From Neptunitalea lumnitzerae (GTDB taxonomy: Bacteria; Bacteroidota; Bacteroidia; Flavobacteriales; Flavobacteriaceae): a stretch of 64,000 bases of DNA. A program made the position numbers and the translations under genes. The notes beneath the pieces are model-generated. The model made no database searches and had not been told where the DNA came from. It saw nothing but the letters and a program-made list of their open reading frames with translations. Position 1 is the stretch's first letter; each line of letters starts with the position of its first letter. Below, in pieces: positions 10,244-19,907 of this stretch. The stretch covers positions 372,001 to 436,000 of the forward strand of contig NZ_BRVO01000001.1 in assembly GCF_027924185.1 (NCBI RefSeq), read 5' to 3'.

Positions 10244-13200
10244 TTAAGCTTCTAATTGTTCTTGTTCTTCATCATCGGTACCAAAACGTTCTAGGTTAAA
10301 CTTATCATGTAACAACTGGAACACATATGCCAATACCGGAATTACAACAATACCTAACACAATACCTGTTAGCATACCCCCGGCAGTACCTATACTTACC
10401 GATTGGTTACCCTGTGCTGAAGAACCATGTGCAAACATTAACGGTACCAACCCTACGGTAAATGCTAAAGACGTCATTATAATAGGGCGTATACGTAAGG
10501 CACTTGCCTCTAGTACTGCCTCGAATGCAGACAACCCAGATCGACGTTTTTGTGCCACAAACTCTACAATAAGTATGGCGTTTTTAGCTAATAACCCTAT
10601 TAACATAATAATACCTATTTGCACATAAATGTTATTGTCTATACCTGCTAAATTAATAGCTGCAAATACCCCAAATATACCCGCTGGTAACGATAGCATT
10701 ACCGCTAGTGGCAATAAGAAACTCTCGTATTGTGCTGATAGAATAAAATACACTAATAGAATAATAATAATGAATACAATAGCGGTATCTCCCCCAGAGT
10801 TTTTCTCTTCCAAACTCATACTTGTCCATTCATAGCTTAAACTAGCAGGAAGTTTCTGTTCAGACAACTCTTCTATTTTATTCATTACATCACCGGTACT
10901 ATACCCTGGTGCCGGTGTAACGTTTACCTTAGCCGCATTATACAAATTGTAACGATTTACCACCTCTGGACCATACGATTGCTCTAGCTTTACTAAGGTA
11001 TTTATAGGCACCATATTACCATCTTTATTCTTAACAAAAACCCCATTAAAAGATTCTGGCGATTCACGGAATTGTATATCTGATTGCATATACACCCCAT
11101 ACTGACGGCTAAAACGGTTAAAGTCTCCTGGTTGTACTCTACCAAAATATGATTGTATGGTAAACATCATATCTTTTACACTAACCCCCATGTTTTTAGC
11201 TTTCTCATAATCTATGTTCAGCTTATACTGTGGAAAATTAGGATTAAAAGAGGTAAACGCATTTTCTATTTCTGGTTGGTTGTTCAAGGTATGAATAAAC
11301 TCATTTATCATTTGACCAAACTCACCTAAATCACCATCGGCTCTATCTTGTAACATAAACTGAACCCCATCAAAATTACCAAACCCTTGTACGGTTGGTC
11401 TTGGGTACATGTTAAAGGAAGTACCATCTATATTTTCTAACTTGCTTAAAAGTCTTTTAATTACAGGTTGTATTTCATGTACTTCGCCACGCTCTTCTCC
11501 AGGTTTTAACTGTATATACCCCATACCTGAAGATGGACTTTCTGTATTCACCACAATATTAAAACCAGATACCGTATTTACCCCAGCTACTGCTTCATCA
11601 CTTCGTAAGATAGAATCGGCCTCCCTTAAAGCTATATTAGTTCTGTGTAATGATGATCCTTCTGGCATTTTCAAAGAGAAAATTAAAAAGTTATCATCTT
11701 CCGTAGGTATAAAGGCACTAGGTGTAGTTTTTGCCATAAGCACAGTACCTGCAATAATAGCAGCTAACAATCCTAGCCCTATCCATTTACGTAGCAAGAA
11801 CCACTTTACAATGCGTAAATATCCTTGTGTAAATCTATCAAAACCTCTATCAAATTTCTTTAACCCTTTTTCTTTTAACTCAGCTGATTTTCTAGTGGTT
11901 TTAGCGTTCGAAATTTTTGCCCAAATCCCGTTTTTACTTTTAGCTTTCTTCTCTCTACCAAAAAATATTTTAGTTAATAACGGAGTTAATGTTAAGGCAT
12001 TAATAGCCGATATTAACACTGCGAATATAATGGTATAGGCAAACTCCTTGTAAAATACACCTACAGGTCCACTTAAAAATCCTACCGGAATAAATACTGC
12101 TGCAATTACTACCGTAATAGACATAATAGCACCTGTAATTTCATCCATGGCAGAAGACACCGCTTTCTTAGCAGACATCTTATGGTGGGTCATTTTTTCG
12201 TGTATGGCCTCCATTACCACAATAGCATCATCTACTACAATACCAATAGCTAATACTAAAGAGAACATACTTAGCACGTTCATAGATGCCCCAATAATTT
12301 TAAGGAAAAAGAACGTACCTAATAACGATGCAGGAATAGAAATAGCTGTGATTATAGTAGCTCTAAAATCTTGTAAAAAGATAAACACTACTAAGAATAC
12401 CAATATAAATGCTTCTACCAAGGTGTGTTGTACTTGGCTCATAGATTCGTCTATCTGGTCTCTTACACTATAGGTAATTTGGTAATGAACGCCTTCAGGA
12501 AATCTACGGGATTGCTCTTCTAAAATCTCACGTATTTTTTTATCAATATCTACCGCATTAGCTCCATTCTGTTGTACAATGTCAATAGTTACAGATGGTT
12601 TTCCGTTCAATCTATTTTCACTGGTATAGTTAGAAGCTCCAAACTCTATACGCGCAACATCTTTTAAGTGTAAAGAGGTTCCTTCAAGGTTAGACTTAAT
12701 CACCAAATTCTCATAATCTTCAATTTGGTTAAAACGACCATTATGCTTCATAACGATCTCGAATAACTCATCTGAATTTTCTCCAAACTTACCAGGAGCT
12801 GCTTCAAAGTTCTGGTCTTTAATTTGGTTGTACACATCTCTTGGCGTTAAACCGTATGATGCCATTTTTTGCGGATTCAACCATATTCTCATGGCGTAAT
12901 CACGCTGACGTAAAATAGATGCTTCTGCTAACCCTTCTACCCTTTTTAACTCTCTACGGATGTTAATACGGGTATACGCATTTAAGAAGGTTTCATCATA
13001 GGTAGGATCGTCACTGTAAATATTCAGTGTCATAATACTACCTTTCATACGCTTGGTTACCGAAATACCAGCTTCTACCACTTCTGGCGGAATTTTCTCT
13101 GTAACGGTAGATACACGGTTTTGAATATTAACCGCTGCAATATCTGGATCTGTACCGGGTTTGAAGTACACCGTTACCCTACCAGAACCAGAGTTACTGG

Positions 13201-13444
13201 CAGTGGAGTTGGCGTACGTCATATTCTCGGTACCGTTAATAGCCTCTTCTATGGGTAATAATACCGACTTAGCAACTGTTTCTGCATTACCCCCCGGATA
13301 CTTTACCCCAACACTTACACTAGGTGGTGCAATCTCTGGGAAACGCTCTACAGGCAGAGAGGTAATACTTGCTGCCCCCGCTAACACAATAATAATGGTA
13401 ATAACCAGTGTTAAAACGGGCTTTTTGATAATACTTTTAAACAT
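10244..13444 (-). CDS. RND multidrug efflux pump, HAE1 (AcrB-like) family permease
   Basis: 1066 aa with the complete two-fold RND layout: 12 transmembrane helices and two large periplasmic loops. The proton-relay aspartate pair is in TM4 (LAIGIVVDDAIVVMEA). The N-terminal VERFPEIAPPSVSV and NGTENMTYANST segments match the AcrB porter domain. C-terminal helices include IGIIMLIGLLAKNAILIVEF. It exports hydrophobic or amphiphilic compounds using the proton gradient. Substrates cannot be read from sequence. It lies between adaptor and channel genes, with no TetR-type repressor adjacent. Confidence 0.96.
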   Translation of the reverse strand: MFKSIIKKPVLTLVITIIIVLAGAASITSLPVERFPEIAPPSVSVGVKYPGGNAETVAKSVLLPIEEAINGTENMTYANSTASNSGSGRVTVYFKPGTDPDIAAVNIQNRVSTVTEKIPPEVVEAGISVTKRMKGSIMTLNIYSDDPTYDETFLNAYTRINIRRELKRVEGLAEASILRQRDYAMRIWLNPQKMASYGLTPRDVYNQIKDQNFEAAPGKFGENSDELFEIVMKHNGRFNQIEDYENLVIKSNLEGTSLHLKDVARIEFGASNYTSENRLNGKPSVTIDIVQQNGANAVDIDKKIREILEEQSRRFPEGVHYQITYSVRDQIDESMSQVQHTLVEAFILVFLVVFIFLQDFRATIITAISIPASLLGTFFFLKIIGASMNVLSMFSLVLAIGIVVDDAIVVMEAIHEKMTHHKMSAKKAVSSAMDEITGAIMSITVVIAAVFIPVGFLSGPVGVFYKEFAYTIIFAVLISAINALTLTPLLTKIFFGREKKAKSKNGIWAKISNAKTTRKSAELKEKGLKKFDRGFDRFTQGYLRIVKWFLLRKWIGLGLLAAIIAGTVLMAKTTPSAFIPTEDDNFLIFSLKMPEGSSLHRTNIALREADSILRSDEAVAGVNTVSGFNIVVNTESPSSGMGYIQLKPGEERGEVHEIQPVIKRLLSKLENIDGTSFNMYPRPTVQGFGNFDGVQFMLQDRADGDLGEFGQMINEFIHTLNNQPEIENAFTSFNPNFPQYKLNIDYEKAKNMGVSVKDMMFTIQSYFGRVQPGDFNRFSRQYGVYMQSDIQFRESPESFNGVFVKNKDGNMVPINTLVKLEQSYGPEVVNRYNLYNAAKVNVTPAPGYSTGDVMNKIEELSEQKLPASLSYEWTSMSLEEKNSGGDTAIVFIIIILLVYFILSAQYESFLLPLAVMLSLPAGIFGVFAAINLAGIDNNIYVQIGIIMLIGLLAKNAILIVEFVAQKRRSGLSAFEAVLEASALRIRPIIMTSLAFTVGLVPLMFAHGSSAQGNQSVSIGTAGGMLTGIVLGIVVIPVLAYVFQLLHDKFNLERFGTDDEEQEQLEA

Positions 13445-13501
13445 GCAATTTTTTGGGCTTAAGGGTGAACTTAATTATTTTTCTTTTCTCTTTTTCTTTC
13501 T

Positions 13502-14668
13502 CTATTTATTGTCAAGGGTGGTTACCTCACTTAACAATTTTCCGCGTTGTACAGGTTTTACCTTAATACCACTAGCTAGTTTATCTAAACCAGAGGTTAC
13601 AATACGCTCTTGTGGTTGTAAGCTTTCTGAACTTACAATATAACTATCACCCGATCTACCTTCTGTAATAATCTCTCTTCTTTGAGCCAGGTTATTAGTA
13701 TCCAAAACAAATACAAACTTTTTATCTTGAATAAAGGTTGTTGCACTCTGTGGTACTAAAATGGCTTTAGGATGAATTTCTTCCATTAAAATTTTACCTG
13801 TATTACCAGATCTTAACAATGTATCTGGGTTTTGAAAACGAGCACGTAATGTAATAGACCCAGTAGACTTATCTATCTGACCCGAGTTAGCTTCAATTTT
13901 ACCAACATGTTCGTAAATAGAACCATCGGCTAAAACTAGCTTTACTTTATCACTCATTTTATTAGAAAGGGTATCGTTCTTAGCTCTTTCAAAAGACAAA
14001 TAGTCTGATTCGCTCATAGAAAAATACACATATATCTCATTAACATTAGAAAGCACTGTTAATGGCTCTGAATCCGTCTTCTTAACCACATTACCTATAG
14101 ATTTCGGGATTCTGCCCATAAAACCATTAACAGGTGCTTTTATTGTTGTGAAGTCTAAATTAATACGCATGTTAGCCGCCTCTGCCTGCGCTTTTTGTAA
14201 AGATGATAATGCCACTTGATAATCGGCTTCAGCAGATTTTTTACGAACCTCTGAAATAACCTCGTTATCTATTAAGGGTTGCAAACGCTCTAAATCGGTT
14301 TTCGCTTTTTGTACTTTCGCTCTTTCCAAACTCACATTTGCCATGGCGTTTTTATAATCCTCCATATAAGGCTGACTATTAATTTTAAAAAGTGGCTCAC
14401 CTTTTAAAACAAAGTCTCCTTCATCTACATAAATCTCTTCTAAAATTCCATCTACCTGAGGTCTTAACTCCACCGTTTCTACACCTTCAATAGAACCTAA
14501 ATACTGGAATCCTCTGGCAGCAGATTCTTCTTTCACAGCCATTACTGGTAACGGCACACCTTCATCTTTCTTTTCCTCTTCTTTACAACTTGTAAAACTT
14601 AACGCCATGATTGCACAAACGGCAGCAGCGCTAAATTGTTTAAGTTGGGTATAGTTAAAAATCTTCAT
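13502..14668 (-). CDS. RND efflux periplasmic adaptor (membrane fusion protein)
   Basis: 388 aa. The lipobox is in AIMALSFTSC, followed by a lipoyl/barrel-sandwich half (LRPQVDGILEEIYVDEGDFV), an alpha-hairpin (about residues 100-165) and the matching second lipoyl half (IKAPVNGFMGRI), then beta-barrel and membrane-proximal domains. It bridges the AcrB-like pump and the OprM-like channel. First gene of the operon; 57 bp separate it from the pump. The 286 bp upstream gap is shared with the divergent gene starting at 14955; no clear TAnnTTTG element was found for this strand. Confidence 0.93.
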   Translation of the reverse strand: MKIFNYTQLKQFSAAAVCAIMALSFTSCKEEEKKDEGVPLPVMAVKEESAARGFQYLGSIEGVETVELRPQVDGILEEIYVDEGDFVLKGEPLFKINSQPYMEDYKNAMANVSLERAKVQKAKTDLERLQPLIDNEVISEVRKKSAEADYQVALSSLQKAQAEAANMRINLDFTTIKAPVNGFMGRIPKSIGNVVKKTDSEPLTVLSNVNEIYVYFSMSESDYLSFERAKNDTLSNKMSDKVKLVLADGSIYEHVGKIEANSGQIDKSTGSITLRARFQNPDTLLRSGNTGKILMEEIHPKAILVPQSATTFIQDKKFVFVLDTNNLAQRREIITEGRSGDSYIVSSESLQPQERIVTSGLDKLASGIKVKPVQRGKLLSEVTTLDNK

Positions 14669-14920
14669 TGTATATATTGTATAAAAGGGTTAATGGTTAA
14701 CTGGTATACTTATAAGAAATAAGTGTGCCTAATTTTACATGCAACTAACAAATACTATTTTAACGGTTGATTTTCAAGGTGTTAAAGTATATTTTATTCT
14801 GTTATTCAATTCCCTACAATATGTGAAAATTGTATAAAAAATGTATAAATTTTACACAACTCTAACCCGACAAGGTTGTAGTGTGTAATAGTGGGTAACA
14901 GTGCTTATGTAGATAATATT

Positions 14921-14928
14921 TATCTTTG
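14921..14928 (+). promoter_or_regulatory. -7 promoter element upstream of the TTG-start gene
   Basis: TATCTTTG is an exact TAnnTTTG match ending 26 bp before the proposed TTG start codon at 14955. It supports transcription just before that codon. Confidence 0.55.
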
Positions 14929-14954
14929 TAAGGTATTTAATAAACATTGCTAAA

Positions 14955-15356
14955 TTGACAATTAAAGAAAGTCTTTTAAACGACCCCGAGATTTCCTTTT
15001 TAACAGGAACCTGGGAATGGCGCGAAACTAAATTTGTAGATTCTTCTGCTCCGCTATTGGTACATTACAAACGTTTGGCTAATAGCAAACACACTTACCA
15101 TATACATATTGCTGCAAATGGTGTTATCTTATACCTTAAGAACAACGAAATATTTAACGAACAAGAAATAGTAGAGATACGAAAAATACAAAACATAGAA
15201 GCCAATTCTTTATTACTAACCGTACATGAGAACGGTACCCAACGTACCATAGAAATGCAACGTTTGTATCTGGAAGATGTTATGAATGTGCCCTATGAGT
15301 TTCCGTATACCAAAAAAGATAAGGGAACCTATAATTGGTTTTATAAGGTGAAGTAA
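14955..15356 (+). CDS. Conserved-looking hypothetical protein, TTG start
   Basis: 133 aa, cytosolic, with no signal peptide or membrane helix. The residues LTGTWEWRETKFVDS near the N-terminus, followed by alternating strands, resemble a small lipocalin/calycin-like beta-barrel (a 'GTW' motif at the start is typical), but this is only a resemblance. The frame has no ATG near the front and is closed by a stop at 14910. TTG at 14955 is therefore the best start, and a -7 box sits 26 bp before it. Divergent from the RND operon; its stop lies 3 bp from the convergent small membrane gene. Confidence 0.65.
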   Translation: MTIKESLLNDPEISFLTGTWEWRETKFVDSSAPLLVHYKRLANSKHTYHIHIAANGVILYLKNNEIFNEQEIVEIRKIQNIEANSLLLTVHENGTQRTIEMQRLYLEDVMNVPYEFPYTKKDKGTYNWFYKVK

Positions 15357-15359
15357 TAG

Positions 15360-15530
15360 CTAATCCCCTTTTTGCTTGCTAGCATTATACAGCTGATAAA
15401 CAATTAAAACTCCAGCGGCGGCTCCCATAGTAGTTACAAACATACTATTACCAAATAGCCACCATAATAAAACTCCTATTGCTTCAAAAATTACTAATAC
15501 AGTAATAGAAAATAATACTTTATTCTTCAT
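15360..15530 (-). CDS. Small membrane protein, 56 aa, two predicted helices
   Basis: A short gene starting at ATG 15530. It reads with two hydrophobic segments, VLFSITVLVIFEAIGVLLWW and FVTTMGAAAGVLIVY, and a charged tail ending SKQKGD. The pattern (Lys-rich start, two helices separated by a short FGNSM turn) is that of a genuine small inner-membrane protein rather than random sequence. It converges on the gene ending at 15356. Function unknown; no family recognised. Confidence 0.6.
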   Translation of the reverse strand: MKNKVLFSITVLVIFEAIGVLLWWLFGNSMFVTTMGAAAGVLIVYQLYNASKQKGD

Positions 15531-15681
15531 AAGTAACCTCTTTCTTTATAAGAATTCAATTACAAAATAAATAAGAGCAGATGGTAATCACAAAAATTAG
15601 CTGTTAAAATCTAATTTTTAATCTACTGACAGTAACATTATTAGCTGTTTTTATACCAATGTAAAAATCAATAAAAATCTT

Positions 15682-16914
15682 ATGAAAACGCTAGTCACAG
15701 TACTTATGCTTTGTATAGCCTCGCTAGTAAATGCTCAGAAACTAACCATGGCACAATGGCAACAAGACCTAAAAGTGTACCAAGAGCAATTAGAAGTAAA
15801 ACATATAGACCTCTATAACAAAATAAGTAAACCTGAGTTTGATGCTACCCTAAAAAACATTGAAAGCTCTTTAGATACTGCTACCGATTTTGAAGTTATG
15901 GCAGCATTAATGAAACTTACACACCGCATTGGCGATGGGCATACCTCTATTAGTTTATGGAACCAAGATATGCACTACTACCCTATAGGTATTTACAAAT
16001 TCGGAAATAAATGGTTGGTAACCGCTACTACTACAGCAGATAAAGCGATGTTAGGAGCCGAGTTAACCGCAATTAATAATATTCCTGTTGATGAAGTAGC
16101 CCATAAATTGGCACCTTACTATCAGTTTGTAGAAAACTCACATTCTAATAGCACCCGTTTTGTAGATTGCTTTAACCATTTTGAACTGCTACAATTACTA
16201 GGCATTACTAAAAAAGAAGCTACTACATTCACCTTCATAAGTAAGGATGGAACACCACAAAAAATCACATTAGAGCCTTTAAAAAGAACTGAATATGATG
16301 AAGTTGTAACACAAAGTTTGGTCTATAGCATTCCACAAATAGCAGCACCTGTAGTGCGTGTGTCTAACGGGTTTTGGGCAGCACCTATTACCAATACAAA
16401 CGCCGTATATATTTACTACCGCAACTACCCTACCTTTGAAGAAATGCAACAATTTGGCGAACAGTTAGTGGGATATTGTGCAACAAATAACATACGTAAA
16501 GTAGTTATAGACATGCGCCAAAACTGGGGTGGCGACTTATTTGTTGGACTTACACTAGCCTATGTAATTAATTTAGCAGACGGATTAGATTTTAAAAACG
16601 GTATGTATGTACTTAGTGATCATAAAACATTTTCTGCTGCTACAATTAATACTGCACAATACCGAGCTTTATTAAATGCCACCATTGTAGGGTTACCCAC
16701 AGGGTCTAACCCGGTTGGGTATCAGGATATGAGTACATTTGAGTTACCAAATTCAGCATTAAAAATAAACTATTCTAAACGCTATTTTAAACTGCAAGAA
16801 ACCGCTACAGACGGTGTACAACCCGATATAGAAATACCTTATGACCCTAATAAAATTGCTGCTGGTATAGATAATATGCTAGCGTGGTTATATAACAATA
16901 AGCTAAAAGAGTAA
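15682..16914 (+). CDS. Secreted S41-family (C-terminal-processing-like) peptidase
   Basis: 410 aa with a signal peptide (TLVTVLMLCIASLVNAQ). The S41 features are LTHRIGDGHTS (around residue 80), VVIDMRQNWGGDLF (around 275) and the nucleophile region SDHKTFSAATINTAQ, where the serine of FSAAT is the likely catalytic residue. A PDZ domain is not obvious; the segment TAINNIPVDEVAHKL may be a degenerate one. This fits periplasmic S41 hydrolases that cleave peptides. Its 3' neighbour is convergent. It stands with a group of serine-hydrolase genes up to 22631. Confidence 0.82.
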   Translation: MKTLVTVLMLCIASLVNAQKLTMAQWQQDLKVYQEQLEVKHIDLYNKISKPEFDATLKNIESSLDTATDFEVMAALMKLTHRIGDGHTSISLWNQDMHYYPIGIYKFGNKWLVTATTTADKAMLGAELTAINNIPVDEVAHKLAPYYQFVENSHSNSTRFVDCFNHFELLQLLGITKKEATTFTFISKDGTPQKITLEPLKRTEYDEVVTQSLVYSIPQIAAPVVRVSNGFWAAPITNTNAVYIYYRNYPTFEEMQQFGEQLVGYCATNNIRKVVIDMRQNWGGDLFVGLTLAYVINLADGLDFKNGMYVLSDHKTFSAATINTAQYRALLNATIVGLPTGSNPVGYQDMSTFELPNSALKINYSKRYFKLQETATDGVQPDIEIPYDPNKIAAGIDNMLAWLYNNKLKE

Positions 16915-16930
16915 GTATACTCTTGGCTTG

Positions 16931-18718
16931 TTACTGCTGCTCTTTTAACCAAGCCTTTGGCGTTTTACCTTCTGCCTTCTTAAAATACGTATTAAATACG
17001 GTTTTAGAATTAAAGCCACTATCATACGCCAAAGCTAATAAGGTTAAATGCGCGTTTTCAGGTAATACAGCAATGGCTTTAAAATGGGTTAATCTGTACG
17101 CATTTACAAACTCATTAAAGTTGACTTCTAAAAACTCATTGATAAGATATGACAAACGGTTAGGATGCATGCCTATACTTTCGCCTAAACTCGTTAACGT
17201 AAGTTGCGTATCTAAATATGGTTTCTCTTCTTCAAAATAAGTAATTAGCTGTTGGTGTAACCCTTCTAATACAGCATCTTCTACCTTAGGTTTTACTAGA
17301 GCTTTTGGTTTCTCTATAATATCTTCAAGAAATAAGTTAGACTGGTGTAACTCAGAAAATTCAGCAAACTCATGTAAAGGTGCTAACAAAGGTTCTTGCC
17401 TGTAATTAATTAGTTGCCCACGTTTCTGTTGTACATACTGTTTTAACAAAGTAAAAGCCTCTTTTTTATAACCTGCATTAGCCAATATATACAACTCATA
17501 CGGTGCTAATTGAGCAGGTGCCATATGGGAGTCCCCCCAATCTTCCAAGGTTTCTTCAGTTACATACAAAGTACCATTAACCGCTTGGTATAATAGTTTC
17601 TGATACTTTTCAAGAGGTCTGTTTGCAATAAAAGTAAGTAACTGTTGCTCGTCTTTCAACTGTACTAAACATAATACTTTCAAGTGATTTGCCAACTCTA
17701 AGTCATCCCTAATTTCTAATGCCTTTTCTACCCAGTCTAATGCACTTTCATAGTTCCTCTGATAATAAAAAATATGTGCTAAAGTATATCTATTATTCGC
17801 TGATATAGGATCTACCTCTAACAACTTCTGAGCATACTCTTCAGCAATCTCAAAAAACCCTAAGGCAATACATAACTCTGCCATTGCCTCTAACCCATCA
17901 ATATAATTGGGGTTTAAAGCCAATGTTTCCAAAATAAAAGCATAGCCTGCTTTAAAATTCCATTCTCCCCAAAATGTTTTGCCTACAAATGCCTGGGTAT
18001 ATTCGGGTAGGTTGGTATCTATTTCTTTACCCATAGCCATATTGGTAATTGCCTTATCCATGGCTATTTCCTTTGGCATATACCCCCATATAGCTAACAA
18101 ACCATAACATTGCATATTTCCATAATATGCTCTTGCATACTGGTTGTCTTGTAAGATGGCCTTATCGTAATATTCAATAGCTCTTAGCAACGCGTCAGGG
18201 GTCCATTGCAACTGCTCGTACCTACCTTTTAAATACAATTCATAGGCCGTAAAACTACGAGTAGATTGCTTTACCAAATGATCTTGAATTTCTAAGTGTC
18301 CAAAATTCTCACGTATTTGGTTGGCTATGAGTAGGCTTACCTCATCTTGTAATTTAAAAATATCTTTTAGCTCTCTATCAAAATTTTTAGACCAATAGTG
18401 CATGCCCGTTACCGCACTAATTAACTGAGCCGTTATACGCACATGGTTATTAACTACCCTAACGCTTCCTTCTAAAACATTTGCTACCCCTAATTGGGTT
18501 CCTATTTCTCTAACATCAATATGCTTATTCTTAAAAGCAAAACTAGAAGTACGGGCTATTACTTTAAGCCCTTTTACAAAAGTTAAGGCATTAATGATTT
18601 CTTCAGTAATTCCATCACTAAAGAATTCGTTATCTGAGCTATTGCTCATATTAACAAATGGTAAAACTACAATAGATCTATTTGTAAAAGGCACAGTATT
18701 CTTAAATAAAGTGGACAT
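16931..18718 (-). CDS. TolB-like / TPR / AraC-type transcriptional regulator
   Basis: Start taken at ATG 18718 (MSTLFKNTVPF...), giving 595 aa. An upstream ATG at 18829 would overlap the divergent gene and adds low-complexity residues. The domain order is: a TolB/adenylate-cyclase-associated segment (IVVLPFVNMSNSSDNEFFSD, TSSFAFKNKHIDVREIGTQL, LEGSVR) over residues ~10-145; TPR repeats over ~170-450; and a C-terminal AraC double HTH ending NSKTVFNTYFKKAEGKTPKAW. No membrane helix is visible, so it is a soluble one-component regulator. Divergent from the serine hydrolase at 18821, which it probably controls. Confidence 0.88.
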   Translation of the reverse strand: MSTLFKNTVPFTNRSIVVLPFVNMSNSSDNEFFSDGITEEIINALTFVKGLKVIARTSSFAFKNKHIDVREIGTQLGVANVLEGSVRVVNNHVRITAQLISAVTGMHYWSKNFDRELKDIFKLQDEVSLLIANQIRENFGHLEIQDHLVKQSTRSFTAYELYLKGRYEQLQWTPDALLRAIEYYDKAILQDNQYARAYYGNMQCYGLLAIWGYMPKEIAMDKAITNMAMGKEIDTNLPEYTQAFVGKTFWGEWNFKAGYAFILETLALNPNYIDGLEAMAELCIALGFFEIAEEYAQKLLEVDPISANNRYTLAHIFYYQRNYESALDWVEKALEIRDDLELANHLKVLCLVQLKDEQQLLTFIANRPLEKYQKLLYQAVNGTLYVTEETLEDWGDSHMAPAQLAPYELYILANAGYKKEAFTLLKQYVQQKRGQLINYRQEPLLAPLHEFAEFSELHQSNLFLEDIIEKPKALVKPKVEDAVLEGLHQQLITYFEEEKPYLDTQLTLTSLGESIGMHPNRLSYLINEFLEVNFNEFVNAYRLTHFKAIAVLPENAHLTLLALAYDSGFNSKTVFNTYFKKAEGKTPKAWLKEQQ

Positions 18719-18750
18719 AAAAGGTTCTGAATTATGATTCCGAACCTTTT
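18719..18750. repeat. Inverted repeat abutting the TolB/TPR/AraC regulator start codon
   Basis: Arms AAAAGGTTC and GAACCTTTT, with inner symmetric GAA...TTC, spaced by about 14 bases. It directly touches the regulator's ATG. It could be an autoregulatory operator or a 5' UTR hairpin that masks the start. Confidence 0.6.
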
Positions 18751-18820
18751 CAAAGAAAATCAAAACTTCTGGGTTCTCAAAATAAAACACTTTTGCATCG
18801 ATAAAATAAACAAAAAACTC

Positions 18821-19885
18821 ATGAAACAACTCAGTTTACTCTTATTACTCATAATTACGTTGGTGTTTTTCAGCTGTAATGATAGCGATGATACCACCAC
18901 ATCATTCAATCCTATCTCTTATGACCAATTATTAGAAGATTTAGATTTTTCAGGATATGCCATCATAACAGAAAACGGAGAAGATATTTTAAGAAACGGA
19001 TATGGTTATGCCAATACCAACTTACTTACGCCACAAAGCTCGGCAATACAGTACAGGTTAGGGTCTGTTAGCAAAACCCTTACTGCTGCCGGAATAATTC
19101 AGTTAAAAAGAGACGGATTAATTACCAGTTTTGAACAAACCATTGCTGACTTTGATCCTGATTTTCCGTATGGAGACCAAATTACCATAGCGCAACTATT
19201 ATCGCATCAATCTGGTATACCCGATTACTTAAGTACTATTGAAACTGATGCACTTAACGGCACCGACTATGATGCTGAAACCATATATGACATTATCAGC
19301 TATATGATAACGCAAAATGGGTTGTTATTTGAACCTGGTTCACAAAAGCAGTACTCAAACTCAAACTACTTACTAGCGGCACTTTTAATTGAAGAACTAG
19401 CCGATAACGGTTACTACTATTACATAACAGATAATATTTTAACTCCGCTAGCTATGTATAACACCCATAAAGGCAACAACACTGTTAATGAACAAACACA
19501 TGCCTTAGGATACTTGAATAACCAAGATGTTACCACCTACCCTATGAGCATCACTTTTGGTGCTGGTGACTGGAGCAGCACCCCAACTGATATGGAACTT
19601 TGGGTAAATGCAGTAAGTAGCAACTGGTATACCCCTAATGAAAAAGAACTCATATTTACAAACAACGTAGATAGTGGTTACACCGATTTTGGTTTGGGCT
19701 GGTTTACGTCTAAAGAAGGTGCTAAAACTATGTACTGGCATGGTGGTGATATTAATGGCTTTTGGAGTATGGTTGGGTTTATGCCAGAAAATAACACCAC
19801 TATTATATTGCTTAGTAATCACCAAGGAGATGCCTATAGCACTCAACGTAATCAAATAATAGAAGCCTTAATGACTTCAAATTAA
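18821..19885 (+). CDS. Serine hydrolase lipoprotein, beta-lactamase class C / D-Ala carboxypeptidase fold
   Basis: Start at ATG 18821 gives a lipobox (LLLLLIITLVFFSC) and 354 aa; an earlier in-frame ATG at 18734 is upstream of the natural leader. Active-site motifs are SxxK in LGSVSKTLTAAG (around residue 80), the tyrosine motif QYSNSNYLL (YxN) and a C-terminal WHGGDINGF (the HxG replacing KTG). This matches the AmpC-like family of esterases, peptidases and carboxypeptidases. It should be tethered in the envelope and act on peptides, esters or peptidoglycan fragments. Probably controlled by the divergent regulator. Confidence 0.9.
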   Translation: MKQLSLLLLLIITLVFFSCNDSDDTTTSFNPISYDQLLEDLDFSGYAIITENGEDILRNGYGYANTNLLTPQSSAIQYRLGSVSKTLTAAGIIQLKRDGLITSFEQTIADFDPDFPYGDQITIAQLLSHQSGIPDYLSTIETDALNGTDYDAETIYDIISYMITQNGLLFEPGSQKQYSNSNYLLAALLIEELADNGYYYYITDNILTPLAMYNTHKGNNTVNEQTHALGYLNNQDVTTYPMSITFGAGDWSSTPTDMELWVNAVSSNWYTPNEKELIFTNNVDSGYTDFGLGWFTSKEGAKTMYWHGGDINGFWSMVGFMPENNTTIILLSNHQGDAYSTQRNQIIEALMTSN

Positions 19886-19907
19886 TATTCAAAAATCAAT
19901 TATAAAA

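Noticed and set aside
16907..16924. Hairpin AAGAGTA / TACTCTT over the S41-peptidase stop codon
   Set aside because: Short stem without a T-run; not convincing as a terminator.
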